NCBI GenBank assembly: GCA_038229135.1
Contig: JBBROS010000010.1
Coordinates: forward strand, 1-64,000
Reading direction: 5' to 3'
Origin: JBBROS01 sp038229135
GTDB lineage: Bacteria; Pseudomonadota; Alphaproteobacteria; Acetobacterales; Acetobacteraceae
DNA: 64,000 nt
Numbering within the stretch: position 1 is the stretch's first letter; each line of letters starts with the position of its first letter. Below the pieces are notes generated by a model that was not told where the DNA came from, did not search any database, and was given only the letters and a program-made list of their open reading frames with translations. Below are positions 50,983-59,456 of this stretch, in pieces. A program made the position numbers and the translations under genes.

Positions 50983-51746
50983 CCATGCCGGGCGGGGGGG
51001 CTCGCATCGAGGTGCGCGGGGTCGATGTCGATTTCCCGATCTACCATGGCAACAGCCGCAGCCTGAAGCGGACGGTGTTCGCCGCGGCCAGCGGGCGGCT
51101 GCAGGAGGATGCGCGGCACCGGATCGTCGTGCAGGCCGTTCGAGGCGCGAACTTCTCGCTCGGGGCCGGGGAGCGGCTGGGGCTGATCGGGCATAACGGC
51201 GCCGGCAAGACGACGCTGCTGCGGACGCTGGCCGGCATCTACGAGCCGGCGGTGGGCGAGGTCACGGTCGAGGGCAGCGTGGGTGCGTTGTTGGACCCGA
51301 ACCTGGGCATGAACCCGGAGATGACAGGGCGCGAGAACATCGTGCTGCGGGGGCTGATGAACGGCCTGCCGAAGCCCGCGATCAAGCGGCTCGAGGACGA
51401 TGTGCAGGACTTTGCCGAGCTGGCCGAGTTCCTGGATTTGCCGATGCGGTTCTACAGCTCGGGCATGATCGTGCGGCTGGGCTTTGCGCTGGCAACCGCG
51501 ATCCGGCCGCAGGTGCTGCTGATGGACGAGTGGTTCCTGGCGGGGGACGCCGCGTTCATGGAGAAGGCGAAGGTCCGCCTCGAGGACATGGTGCGCGGCG
51601 CCGAGATATTGGTGCTGAGCTCGCACAACGACCAGGTGGTGCTGGACTGGTGCACGCGGGTGATCTGGATGGACCGGGGCCGGGTGAAGATGGACGGGGC
51701 GGCGGCCGACGTGATGGCGGCGTATCGGGAGAGTGCGGCGGGGTAG
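50979..51746 (+). CDS. Polysaccharide ABC exporter ATP-binding protein (KpsT/Wzt type)
   Basis: 255 residues. Walker A GHNGAGKTT (71-79), the Q-loop region with LDPNLGMNPEMTGREN typical of export ATPases, YSSGMIVRLGFALATA as signature motif, Walker B VLLMDEWF and an LSSHNDQVV His switch. There is no C-terminal sugar-binding extension as in Wzt of O9a type, so it resembles KpsT or short Wzt. It is coupled to the permease by ATGA. Confidence 0.94.
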   Translation: MTMPGGGARIEVRGVDVDFPIYHGNSRSLKRTVFAAASGRLQEDARHRIVVQAVRGANFSLGAGERLGLIGHNGAGKTTLLRTLAGIYEPAVGEVTVEGSVGALLDPNLGMNPEMTGRENIVLRGLMNGLPKPAIKRLEDDVQDFAELAEFLDLPMRFYSSGMIVRLGFALATAIRPQVLLMDEWFLAGDAAFMEKAKVRLEDMVRGAEILVLSSHNDQVVLDWCTRVIWMDRGRVKMDGAAADVMAAYRESAAG

Positions 51747-51759
51747 GGGCGGGGGGCGT

Positions 51760-52402
51760 TCAGGTTCCCTCATGCGGCCCGCCCTCCCCCGGCCCCTCCC
51801 GCGAGGGGAGGGGGGAAGCGTCAGTCGCCTCGATGCCGAGTCCTTCAAACCAGGCGAGGGTCGCGTCGAGCGCTTCGGGCGGGCCGTAGGCGGCCAGTGC
51901 CATGAGGCCGAAGGGTTCTGCCCCGATGGCGTCGATGCGGCCCGAGATGATGTTGAGGTCGACCCCGAAGCGGCGAGAGGCCTCGCTGATGACGGCGCGG
52001 GTGGCGTGCGGCCCGGCGAAGAGCACGCGCAGGATACGGCGCTGCTCGCCCGGGCTCGGGGGCGGCAGGCGGGCGACGGTGCCGGTCGGGATGGCGTCCC
52101 CGATGGCCTCGGCGACGAAGCGGCGGGCGAGGTCGCTCTTCGGACGCGTGAAGACGTCGAACACCCGGCCCTGCTTGACGATGCGGCCCTGGCCCAGCAC
52201 CGCCACCTCGTCGCAGATGGCGCGGACCACGGCCATCTCGTGCGTGATCAGCAGGACGGTGAGGGCCAGGCGGTCCCGCAGGGTGCGCACGGGCAACCGC
52301 AAGGGAGACGCCGTCGAGCGCCGCCATCGTGCCGCCCGCGGCGGTGCGGACATTGCGGCGGACGCCCTCGAGCTGGACGAGCGGTTCGCTCAAGGACGGC
52401 AC
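51760..52402 (-). pseudogene. metN: metN-like methionine ABC transporter ATPase with internal deletion and frameshift
   Basis: The first 35 codons from the GTG at 52400-52402 read LVQLEGVRRNVRTAAGG and AALDGVSLAVA, the N-terminus of MetN. At about 52285-52300 the homology jumps, in another frame, to LRDRLALTVLLITHEMAVV, past Walker A, the LSGGQ signature and Walker B. The rest is intact: VLGQGRIVKQGRVFDVFTRP and a C-terminal NIL domain (DLNIISGRIDAIGAEPFG). Roughly 120 codons are missing. The last codons run into an intergenic repeat. No metI or metQ is beside it. The product cannot bind ATP. Confidence 0.88.
51793..51813. terminator. Hairpin between kpsT-like gene and metN remnant
   Basis: CCCCTCCC-GCGA-GGGGAGGGG, again the recurring GC-rich hairpin. 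It now lies inside the degraded 3' end of the metN frame. Confidence 0.55.
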
Positions 52403-52534
52403 CAGACGGTCATGGGTGCGGTTATGGCGCGGGCGCCTGGTCGTCAATGTCGCGCGTTGGCAGCTTGCGCCCGTGCTGGCGGCACCTTATTGCAGCCCCC
52501 AACACCTCAACGGTGACATTTGGGAGAACGTCCG

Positions 52535-53554
52535 ATGCTCGCACGCCGCACGCTGCTTGCCGCCACCGCCGCCGGGCTGTCGCTCCCCGCGTCGTCGAAT
52601 TCCGCGCTGGCCGCGACCAAGACCCTGAAGATCAGCCACCAGTTTCCGGGCGGCACGCTGGAGCAGGGGGATTTCCGGGACCGCCTGGCGCGGAAGTTCG
52701 CAGCCGAGGTAACGAAGCGGACCAATGGCGAGCTCGGGTTCGAGATCTATCCGGGCTCGAGCCTGATGAAGACGGTCGCGCAGTTCTCGTCGCTGCGGCG
52801 GGGCGCGCTGGACATGACGGTGTATCCTCTGGCGTACGCGGGCGGCGAGGTGCCGGAGGTGAACATCGGGCTGATGCCGTGCCTGGTGACGACCTACGAG
52901 CAGGGCATGGCGTGGAAGACGCAGCCGATCGGGCGCGAGCTGGTGAGCCTGCTGGACAAGCGAGGCGTGAAGATCGTGACCTGGATCTGGCAAGCCGGCG
53001 GCACGGCCAGCCGGAGCGTGCCGGTGGTGCAGCCGGACGATGTGAAGGGGCTCAAGATCCGCGGCGGCTCGCGCGAGATGGACCTGATGCTGAAGTCGGC
53101 GGGCGGGATCATCAGCTCGGTGCCGAGCAACGAGATCTATGCGGCCATGCAGACGGGAAGCCTCGATGCGGCGGTGACGAGCTCCACGAGCCTGATCTCG
53201 TTCCGCCTCGAGGAGATCAGCAAGGCCATCACGAGCGGAAAGGCGGGCAGCTTCTGGTTCATGTTCGAGCCGCTGCTGATCAGCAAGATCGTGTATGACA
53301 GCCTGCCGGCGGCGCACCAGAAGGCGATCGACGATGTTGGCCTCGAGATGGAGGCCTTCGGGCTGCAGGCGGCGAAGGCCGACGACGACGACCTGGCGAA
53401 GGTCTATGCCAAGGTGGGCGTGACGGCGCGGGAGATGGACGCGGCCGCCATCGGCAAGTGGAAGGCGCTGGCGCAGGCGACGGCGTGGAAGGACTTTGCC
53501 GAGCGCAACGCGGCCTGCGCGGCGCTGCTGAAACTCGCGGAGGCGGTTGCTTGA
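52535..53554 (+). CDS. dctP: TRAP transporter substrate-binding protein DctP
   Basis: 339 residues with a twin-Arg-flavoured signal peptide (LARRTLLAATAAGLSLPA ... ALA). The TRAP signature regions are TLKISHQFPGGTLEQGD, GSSLMKTVAQFSSLRRGALDM, VPVVQPDDVKGLKIRGGSREM with the conserved Arg that clamps the carboxylate, and VPSNEIYAAMQTGSLDAAVT. It delivers an organic acid to the DctQM permease encoded next. GGGAGA precedes the ATG by seven bases. Confidence 0.95.
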   Translation: MLARRTLLAATAAGLSLPASSNSALAATKTLKISHQFPGGTLEQGDFRDRLARKFAAEVTKRTNGELGFEIYPGSSLMKTVAQFSSLRRGALDMTVYPLAYAGGEVPEVNIGLMPCLVTTYEQGMAWKTQPIGRELVSLLDKRGVKIVTWIWQAGGTASRSVPVVQPDDVKGLKIRGGSREMDLMLKSAGGIISSVPSNEIYAAMQTGSLDAAVTSSTSLISFRLEEISKAITSGKAGSFWFMFEPLLISKIVYDSLPAAHQKAIDDVGLEMEAFGLQAAKADDDDLAKVYAKVGVTAREMDAAAIGKWKALAQATAWKDFAERNAACAALLKLAEAVA

Positions 53555-54159
53555 GCACCCACGGGATCGACGCTGCTTCAGGCGCGATCCCGGTTGCGGA
53601 CGTTCCGCGGGCCGGGGTGTTGGGGGTGCTGCAGGCGGCGCTCGATGCGGTGAACGGGGTGATGGCGGCGCTGTCGGGCCTGGCCATCGCGGTGGCGGGC
53701 GCGGTGCTGACGTGGGAGGTGGCGGGGCGCTACTTCTTCAAGATCCCGAGCGATTGGCAGGATGAGCTCAGCACGTTCCTGTTGATCGGGGCGACGTTCG
53801 CGAGCGCGGCCTGGGTGCAGGCGCGGCGCGGGCACGTGGCGATCGATGCGCTCGGGGCGATCCTGCCGCCGGGTGCAGACCGGGTGCGGCGGTGGCTGGC
53901 CGACGTGCTGAGCCTTGCGTTCGTGACGTTCTTCACCTGGAAGAGCGCGACGCTGCTCGAGGAGGCGCTGGTGGACGGGCAGACGACGAGCTCCGCCTGG
54001 GGGCCGCCGCTGTGGATACCCTACGGGTGCATGACGGTGGGCATGGGGCTGCTCGGGCTGCAGCTCTTGCTGCAGGTGCTCGGCGTGCGGCATGGCGACA
54101 GCCAGCCGGCGCATCTGGCGATCCCGCAGCAAGCAACGGCTGCGGCTGGGCCGAAATGA
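53551..54159 (+). CDS. dctQ: TRAP transporter small permease DctQ
   Basis: 202 residues, four membrane helices. Typical are VAGRYFFKIPSDWQDELSTFLLIGATFASAAW and RRGHVAIDAL. The start is the TTG that overlaps the dctP stop (TTGA). The C-terminal 20 residues are hydrophilic. Confidence 0.92.
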   Translation: MSTHGIDAASGAIPVADVPRAGVLGVLQAALDAVNGVMAALSGLAIAVAGAVLTWEVAGRYFFKIPSDWQDELSTFLLIGATFASAAWVQARRGHVAIDALGAILPPGADRVRRWLADVLSLAFVTFFTWKSATLLEEALVDGQTTSSAWGPPLWIPYGCMTVGMGLLGLQLLLQVLGVRHGDSQPAHLAIPQQATAAAGPK

Positions 54160-55505
54160 GCGCGCTGCAAACCGGTCTCCTGTATGGCGGGGCCACGCTG
54201 GTGGCCTTGTTCAGCGGGATGCCGATCGCGTTCGCCCTGGGCGGCGTCGCGGTCACGTTCATGCTGTTCTTCATGCCGGCGGCCTCGCTCGATACCGTGG
54301 CGCAGAACGTCTATGAGGAGCTGGCCAGCATCACGCTGCTGACGATCCCGCTGTTCATCCTGAAGGGTGCGGCGATCGGGAAGTCCCGGGCGGGCAAGGA
54401 TCTGTATGACGCGCTGCACACGTGGCTGCACCGGGTGCCCGGTGGCCTCGGGGTGGCGGTGGTGCTGGCGTGCGGCCTGTTCGCGGCCATGGCGGGGAGC
54501 TCGCCGGCCACGTGCAGCGCCATCGGGAGCTCTGGCATCCCGGAAATGCGCAAGCGCGGGTATTCGCCGGGGTTCGCGGCCGGGCTGGTGGCGGCTGGGG
54601 GGACGCTGGGGATCCTGCTGCCGCCCTCCATCGTGCTGATCCTGTATGCGGTGGCGGCGGAGCAGAGCCTGGGGCGGCTGTTCCTGGCCGGCATCGGGCC
54701 GGGCGTGCTGCTGGTGGCGCTGTTCGCCGGGTATGCGGTGTTTCATTGGAAGCTCGAGTTCACGCAGGCCACGGCGGTGGCGGCGGCGGGCGGGCCGCGG
54801 AGCGAGATCCTTCGGCAGGACACCTACACCTTCAAGGACAAGCTCGTGGCGCTGCCGCGGGTGCTGCCGTTCCTGGTGCTGCTCACGGGTGTGATGGTGG
54901 CGCTGTATGGCGGCATCGCGACGCCCTCGGAGACGGCGGGGCTGGGTGCGGTGCTGGCGCTGCTGTTGATTGCGGCGGTGTATGGCGCCTACCGGATGGT
55001 GGACATGAAGCCGATCTTCGCCGGCACGCTGGGCGAGAGCGGGATGCTGCTGCTGATCATCGGAATGAGCCTGCTCTACAGCTACGTGATGAGCTACCTC
55101 CACATCAGCCAGGCGGCCGCGGGGTGGATCGTGGGGCTCGAGCTTGGCAAGTGGTGGCTGCTGGCGGCGATATTGCTGCTGGTCGTGGTGCTCGGGTTCT
55201 TCCTGCCGCCCGTGTCCATCATTCTCATGACGGCACCGATCATCCTGCCCCCGCTCCGCGCGGCCGGGTTCGACCTGGTGTGGTTCGGGGTGGTGATGGC
55301 GGTGGTGATGGAGATGGGGCTGATCCATCCGCCTGTTGGGCTGAACATCTTCGTCATCAACCGGATTGCGCCCGACATCGGGCTCGGGCCGATCATCTGG
55401 GGGACGCTGCCGTTCGTCGGGCTGATGGCGGTGGCGGTGGTCATCCTGTCGTTCTTCCCCGGGATCGCGATGGGGTTGCCGGACCTGGTTTACGGGGCGA
55501 AGTGA
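54156..55505 (+). CDS. dctM: TRAP transporter large permease DctM
   Basis: 449 residues with about twelve hydrophobic segments. Signatures: LFSGMPIAFALGGVAV, LLTIPLFILKGAAIGKS, GGLGVAVVLACGLFAAMAGSS, YSPGFAAGLVAAGGTLGILLPPSI, TPSETAGLGAV, and EMGLIHPPVGLNIFVINR. The ATG overlaps the dctQ stop (ATGA). Together the three genes form a complete sodium-driven TRAP system. Confidence 0.95.
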   Translation: MSALQTGLLYGGATLVALFSGMPIAFALGGVAVTFMLFFMPAASLDTVAQNVYEELASITLLTIPLFILKGAAIGKSRAGKDLYDALHTWLHRVPGGLGVAVVLACGLFAAMAGSSPATCSAIGSSGIPEMRKRGYSPGFAAGLVAAGGTLGILLPPSIVLILYAVAAEQSLGRLFLAGIGPGVLLVALFAGYAVFHWKLEFTQATAVAAAGGPRSEILRQDTYTFKDKLVALPRVLPFLVLLTGVMVALYGGIATPSETAGLGAVLALLLIAAVYGAYRMVDMKPIFAGTLGESGMLLLIIGMSLLYSYVMSYLHISQAAAGWIVGLELGKWWLLAAILLLVVVLGFFLPPVSIILMTAPIILPPLRAAGFDLVWFGVVMAVVMEMGLIHPPVGLNIFVINRIAPDIGLGPIIWGTLPFVGLMAVAVVILSFFPGIAMGLPDLVYGAK

Positions 55506-55510
55506 CTTTT

Positions 55511-55605
55511 CCTTCTCCCTCTGGGAAATGTCTGGGGTGAGGGCTCTTCGTGGTTAGCGCGTGCCGTGGGTCCCTCACCCCGATCCTTTCTCGGGGGAAG
55601 AGGGA
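55511..55605. repeat. Inverted pair of GC-rich repeat elements after dctM
   Basis: The left copy (55511-55543, ending CTGGGGTGAGGG) and right copy (55571-55605, starting TCCCTCACCCCG) are inverted copies of one element, 27 bases apart, like a two-module REP (BIME). They can pair with each other into a long stem between the convergent dctM and esterase genes. Confidence 0.65.
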
Positions 55606-56429
55606 GCAGTCAGGGCGGCGGTGACGTCGTCGAGGACAGGGGCTCGGCCGGCGAACAGAGGGGTCATGGCGGTGATGATACCGATGTGGCCGAGGCCGGG
55701 GTAGATCTTGGCCTGGACCGGGCCGCCGGCCTGTCGGACCTTGGTGGCCAGGGACAGGGTGTTGCGGGGCTGGACGATGTCGTCGGCGTCGCCTGCGAGT
55801 AGGGTGAGGGGCGGGTTGCGGCCGTCCACGTAGTTGATCGGTTGGGTGAGAGGGCCGGGGTCGGGCGCAAACACCTCGCGCTCCGCGCCCAGCATGGGCA
55901 GGAAATCATAGGGGCCGGCGAGGCCGATGACGCCCGCCAGGCGGTCACGCGCGGTGCCGGCGCCGGCCATCCACCGGGGGTCGAGGGCGAGCATGGCGGC
56001 GTTGTAGGCGCCCGCCGAGTGGCCCATCAGGAACACGCGGGACGGGTCGGCGCCCAGGGCGGCGGCGTTCGCCAGGGCCCAGGCGGTGGCGGCCGCGTTG
56101 TCCTCCAGGAACGTGGGGAAACGCACTTCGGGGAACAGCCTGTAGTCCGGGACGACGACGGTGATGCCGCGGGCGGCAAGGGGGCGGGCGACGAAGGCGA
56201 AGTCATCCCGGCGCCCGGTTCGCCAGGCGCCGCCGTAGAGGAACACGACGAGGGGGCCGGCCGGGCTGTCGGGGCGATAGACGGTGAGGCCGCCGCTCGG
56301 GCCGGGTGCGTAGGCAGCCTGCTGCACCGTGACGCCGCGGCTGGACACGGTGGCGTTGATCAGGTCCGTGGGGCTGCAGGCGGCGAGGGCGGCGGGAAGG
56401 GCGACCAGGAGGCGGCGGGGGAGCGTCAT
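55575..56429 (-). CDS. Alpha/beta hydrolase, exported lipoprotein-like esterase
   Basis: 284 residues. A signal with LVALPAALAACSPT suggests a lipoprotein (Cys about 18). The hydrolase core shows VVFLYGGAWRTGRRDDF as oxyanion region, DYRLFPEVRFPTFLEDNAAA, the nucleophile elbow GHSAG in FLMGHSAGAYNAAML, DADDIVQP with the acid, and GLGHIGI with the catalytic His. It resembles carboxylesterases of the hormone-sensitive-lipase/BD-FAE type. Its final codons are encoded inside the intergenic repeat. Confidence 0.9.
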   Translation of the reverse strand: MTLPRRLLVALPAALAACSPTDLINATVSSRGVTVQQAAYAPGPSGGLTVYRPDSPAGPLVVFLYGGAWRTGRRDDFAFVARPLAARGITVVVPDYRLFPEVRFPTFLEDNAAATAWALANAAALGADPSRVFLMGHSAGAYNAAMLALDPRWMAGAGTARDRLAGVIGLAGPYDFLPMLGAEREVFAPDPGPLTQPINYVDGRNPPLTLLAGDADDIVQPRNTLSLATKVRQAGGPVQAKIYPGLGHIGIITAMTPLFAGRAPVLDDVTAALTAPSSPEKGSG

Positions 56430-56463
56430 CCGGCGTCAACCCGGCATTGGATCGCGAGTTCCC

Positions 56464-56826
56464 TCAGGCAGGGGGAGCGGCGAGAGCCCATCCGGCCCAG
56501 GTGGCGAGCAGGCAGAGCAGGACGGAGGCGGCGACGTAGGCGAGCGCGGGGAGGGGGCGGCCGGACTGGAGCAGGTCCAGCGTTTGCAGGCTGAAGCTGG
56601 AGAAGGTGGTGAAGCCGCCGCAGAGGCCCACCATGACGAAGGCGCGGGTGGTGGGCGCCGGGCTGGCGGCGCCGGCGAGGCCGATGAGGAAGCTGCCGCC
56701 CACGTTGATGAGCAGCGTGCCCCAGGGGAAGGCCGGGCCGAGCCAGGCGGCGACCGCGATGGCCAGCCAGTAGCGCGCAAGGCCGCCGAGGGCGGAGCCG
56801 GCGAGGACGTAGAGGGAGAGGGTCAC
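56464..56826 (-). CDS. crcB: Fluoride ion channel CrcB (Fluc)
   Basis: 120 residues, four helices, dual-topology fluoride channel. The conserved GGLARYWLA, PWGTLLINVGGSFLIG, and GLCGGFTTFSSFSLQT with the Phe/Thr fluoride track are all present. The gene is single-copy here. I saw no convincing fluoride riboswitch in the 130 bases before it. Confidence 0.95.
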   Translation of the reverse strand: MTLSLYVLAGSALGGLARYWLAIAVAAWLGPAFPWGTLLINVGGSFLIGLAGAASPAPTTRAFVMVGLCGGFTTFSSFSLQTLDLLQSGRPLPALAYVAASVLLCLLATWAGWALAAPPA

Positions 56827-56854
56827 AGGTGATCTTCGCTGAGGGCCGCGCGGT

Positions 56855-56894
56855 CACCCCTCCTCCCAGCCTCCTCCCGCAGGGGGAGGAGGGG
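56855..56894. terminator. GC-rich hairpin between the peptide-binding gene and crcB
   Basis: CACCCCTCCTCCCAGCCTCC then TCCCGCAGGGGGAGGAGGGG; strong stem with a CGCA loop. Same family as the others. Confidence 0.55.
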
Positions 56895-56956
56895 CGGGCC
56901 TGTTCGCGTGTCGTCGTCACTCTCAAGGCGCAAGGTTTGGCCGTGGGACAGTCGCC

Positions 56957-58528
56957 TCACCCCTTCTTCACGTTCCAGAAGAGGGGGGGCTGGCCCGTGA
57001 GATGGCCGGTGATGTTGCTGCGCCAGGCGGCGGATTGGAAGTATTGGCCGAGCGGGACGTACATGGCCTCCGTGAAGGCCTGCGTCTGGATGGCTGCGGC
57101 GGCGCGTTGGCGTTCGGGTTCGGCGGGGGCGTCGATCCAGGCCTGGCGGTATTCCTCGATCTTCGGGTCCGTGGGCCAGCCATACCAGGCGGCGTTGCCG
57201 ATGCCGCGAAGGCCGGGGGCGGCGAGAGGGTCCACGTAGTCGAGCGCGGGGAAGGAGGTGCAGAACAGCGACCAGCCGCCCTTCTCGACCGTTTCCTTGC
57301 TGTTGCGGCGCTGGACGACGGTGCCCCAGTCCATGGCCGCGTCCTCGATGTTGAGGCCGATGCGCTTCAGGGTGGCGGCGACCACCTGGCACATGGCGTC
57401 GTAGAAGGGCTGGTCCGTGGGGTGCAGCAGCGTCATCTTCTCCCCGGCGTAGCCCGAGGCGCGGACCATGGCGCGGAGCTCGGCGTCGGGCTTCGGGCCG
57501 AGGCGGTCCATGGACGCGGCGTTCGCGTAGGGCGTGCCGGGCAGGAAGCAGCCGACGGGGGCGTTGTAGGTGCTGCTGTCGTCGCCCATCACGGCCTGCA
57601 TGACCTCCCGCGGGTCGATGGCCGCCAGCATGGCTTGGCGGAGTGCGCGATTGGCGGTGGGGCCGTGCAGGTGGTTGGGGCGCATGACGGGGTAGAGGCC
57701 GTACGGGTCGAGCTTGCCGACGACCACGTTGCGGTCCTTCTTGAGGCTCGGGATCAGGTCCGGGATGGGCATCTCGAGCCAGTCGATCTCACCTGAGCGG
57801 AGGGCGTTCACGGCCGTCTGCGCCTCGGGGATGATGCGCCACTCCACACGGTCGATCAGCACGCGCTTCGCCCCGGCCACGGAGCTGGGTGCGTCGTCGC
57901 GGGGGACGTAGCCCTCGTGCTTGGCGAAAACGGCGCGGCTGCCGCTGACATACTGGTCGGGCAGGAAGCGGAAGGGGCCGGAGCCCACCACCTCCGTGAT
58001 CTGCTTGAACGGGTCTGTGGCGGCGATGCGCTCGGGCATGATCATGGCCGGGCTAGGCTGGGTCTTGGCGAGTGCCGCGAGCAAGGGCGGGAACGGGCGC
58101 TTGAGGCGAAGCACGATGGTGCGGTCATCCGGCGCCTCCATGGCGTCCAGCAGCGAGGCGACGGTGGTGCCGAGGCTGTCGCGGCGCATCCAGCGGGCCA
58201 GCGAAGCCGTGCAGTCGCGCGCCAGCACGGGGGTGCCGTCGTGGAACACGAGGCCGGGGCGCAGCGTGATGGTCCAGCGCAGGCCGTCATCCGAGACGGT
58301 GTGGCCCTGCGCCATCTGCGGCTGCGGGCGGAGCTGGTCGTCCGTGCCGTAGAGCGTGTCGAACACCAGGTAGGCGTAGTTGCGGGTGACGGTGGCGGTG
58401 GTCCAGATCGGGTCGAGGCTGGTGAGGTTGGCCTGGGGCACGAAGACGAGCGTGCGGCTTCCGGCGGGTTGTGCGATGGCAGGCAGCGGCAAGGTGGCCG
58501 CGGCGGCGAGGAGCGTGCGCCTGTGCAT
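56957..58528 (-). CDS. ABC transporter substrate-binding protein, peptide/nickel family
   Basis: 523 residues with signal peptide (HRRTLLAAAATLPLPAIAQ). SBP_bac_5 motifs: LTSLDPIWTTATVTRNYAYLVFD, RWTITLRPGLVFHDGTPV, GSGPFRFLPDQYVSGSRAVF and RALRQAMLAAIDPREVMQAV. No permease or ATPase is adjacent, so it is an orphan. The second such protein of the window (20524) is only distantly similar. Confidence 0.92.
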   Translation of the reverse strand: MHRRTLLAAAATLPLPAIAQPAGSRTLVFVPQANLTSLDPIWTTATVTRNYAYLVFDTLYGTDDQLRPQPQMAQGHTVSDDGLRWTITLRPGLVFHDGTPVLARDCTASLARWMRRDSLGTTVASLLDAMEAPDDRTIVLRLKRPFPPLLAALAKTQPSPAMIMPERIAATDPFKQITEVVGSGPFRFLPDQYVSGSRAVFAKHEGYVPRDDAPSSVAGAKRVLIDRVEWRIIPEAQTAVNALRSGEIDWLEMPIPDLIPSLKKDRNVVVGKLDPYGLYPVMRPNHLHGPTANRALRQAMLAAIDPREVMQAVMGDDSSTYNAPVGCFLPGTPYANAASMDRLGPKPDAELRAMVRASGYAGEKMTLLHPTDQPFYDAMCQVVAATLKRIGLNIEDAAMDWGTVVQRRNSKETVEKGGWSLFCTSFPALDYVDPLAAPGLRGIGNAAWYGWPTDPKIEEYRQAWIDAPAEPERQRAAAAIQTQAFTEAMYVPLGQYFQSAAWRSNITGHLTGQPPLFWNVKKG

Positions 58529-58626
58529 GGTCGGTGCCTCCCGGGCATTCGTTTTGCGGTAGTGTAGCGGCTTGTCGCGCCGGTGAAAGCCTGCGACGTG
58601 TTGGGCAACAATAAAGGAATCGTTCG

Positions 58627-59244
58627 ATGCGTCATGCCGCCTATGCCCTGCTGCTCGCGCCCTCGCTGGCCGGAGGCGCCGCCCTCGCCCAGGAGCGGCT
58701 GCCGACCATCCCGCCGGCGCAGTACGACGAAGCACAGAAGAAAGCGGCGGCGGAGTTTCTGGAGGCGCGAAAGACCGCGGTGTTCGGGCCGTTCGAGCCG
58801 CTGATGCACAGCCCCGAGGTGATGACGCTGGCGCGCTCCATGGGCGACTACCTGCGCTACAAGCCCGGCATCGGCACGACGCTGTCCGAGCTGGCCATCC
58901 TGGTGACGGCGCGGGAGTGGAGCCAGGATTACGAGTGGCACGTGCACGCGCCGATCGCGGCCAAGCAGGGGATCAAGCCCGAGATCATCGCCGCCATCCG
59001 GGATGGGCGGCGGCCGGAGGGCATGAGCGTGGACGAGACGACGATCTACGATTTCTGCATCGAGCTGCTCCGCAACAAGCGGGTGAGCGACGCGACGTTC
59101 GCGAAGGCGGAGAAGCGTTGGGGCAAGCCGGCGGTTGTCGATCTCGTGGGGATCAGCGGCTACTACACGTTCCTGGCGATGCAGCTGAACGTGGCGAAGT
59201 ATGCGGTGCCGAACATGCAGGGGGTGCCGCGGCTGCCGGAGTGA
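58627..59244 (+). CDS. Secreted carboxymuconolactone decarboxylase/AhpD-like protein
   Basis: 205 residues. A clear signal peptide (AAYALLLAPSLAGGAALAQ) places it in the periplasm, which is unusual. The CMD-like core is PLMHSPEVMTLARSMGDYLR, LSELAILVTAREWSQDYEWHVHAP and AIRDGRRPEGMSVDETTIYDF. The AhpD Cys-x-x-Cys is missing; Glu/His residues of the EWxxxYEWHVH block remain, as in gamma-carboxymuconolactone decarboxylase relatives. The reaction is unknown. Confidence 0.85.
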   Translation: MRHAAYALLLAPSLAGGAALAQERLPTIPPAQYDEAQKKAAAEFLEARKTAVFGPFEPLMHSPEVMTLARSMGDYLRYKPGIGTTLSELAILVTAREWSQDYEWHVHAPIAAKQGIKPEIIAAIRDGRRPEGMSVDETTIYDFCIELLRNKRVSDATFAKAEKRWGKPAVVDLVGISGYYTFLAMQLNVAKYAVPNMQGVPRLPE

Positions 59245-59289
59245 GGCTGCGGCTCGAGAAGGCTGGGATCTTCGTCCCGCCATTTCCAG

Positions 59290-59379
59290 CGTCATCGCGA
59301 GCGCAGCGTGGCGATCCAGGAGCCGCACAGCGCCGGCCCGTCGGCCCCTGGATCGCCGCGCCTTCGGCTCGCGATGACG
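59290..59379. repeat. 90-bp palindromic element, copy 1
   Basis: It starts CGTCATCGCGAGC and ends GCTCGCGATGACG, with inner arms GTGGCGATCCAGG and CCTGGATCGCC, so the whole element folds into one long imperfect hairpin. A near-identical copy (59...60 kb, at 60059-60147) follows the next gene. It looks like a non-autonomous palindromic repeat (REP/MITE-like). Confidence 0.85.
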
Positions 59380-59456
59380 GAATCGTTTTGCTGGGGCGTA
59401 TAGTCAGCACGTAACGTCTTTGTTAACCAATCCCTCAACACAGGGAGCGCAAACTG

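Noticed and set aside
56827..56956. Fluoride riboswitch upstream of crcB
   Set aside because: The gap is mostly a GC-rich hairpin of the recurring family; I could not fit the fluoride aptamer pattern.
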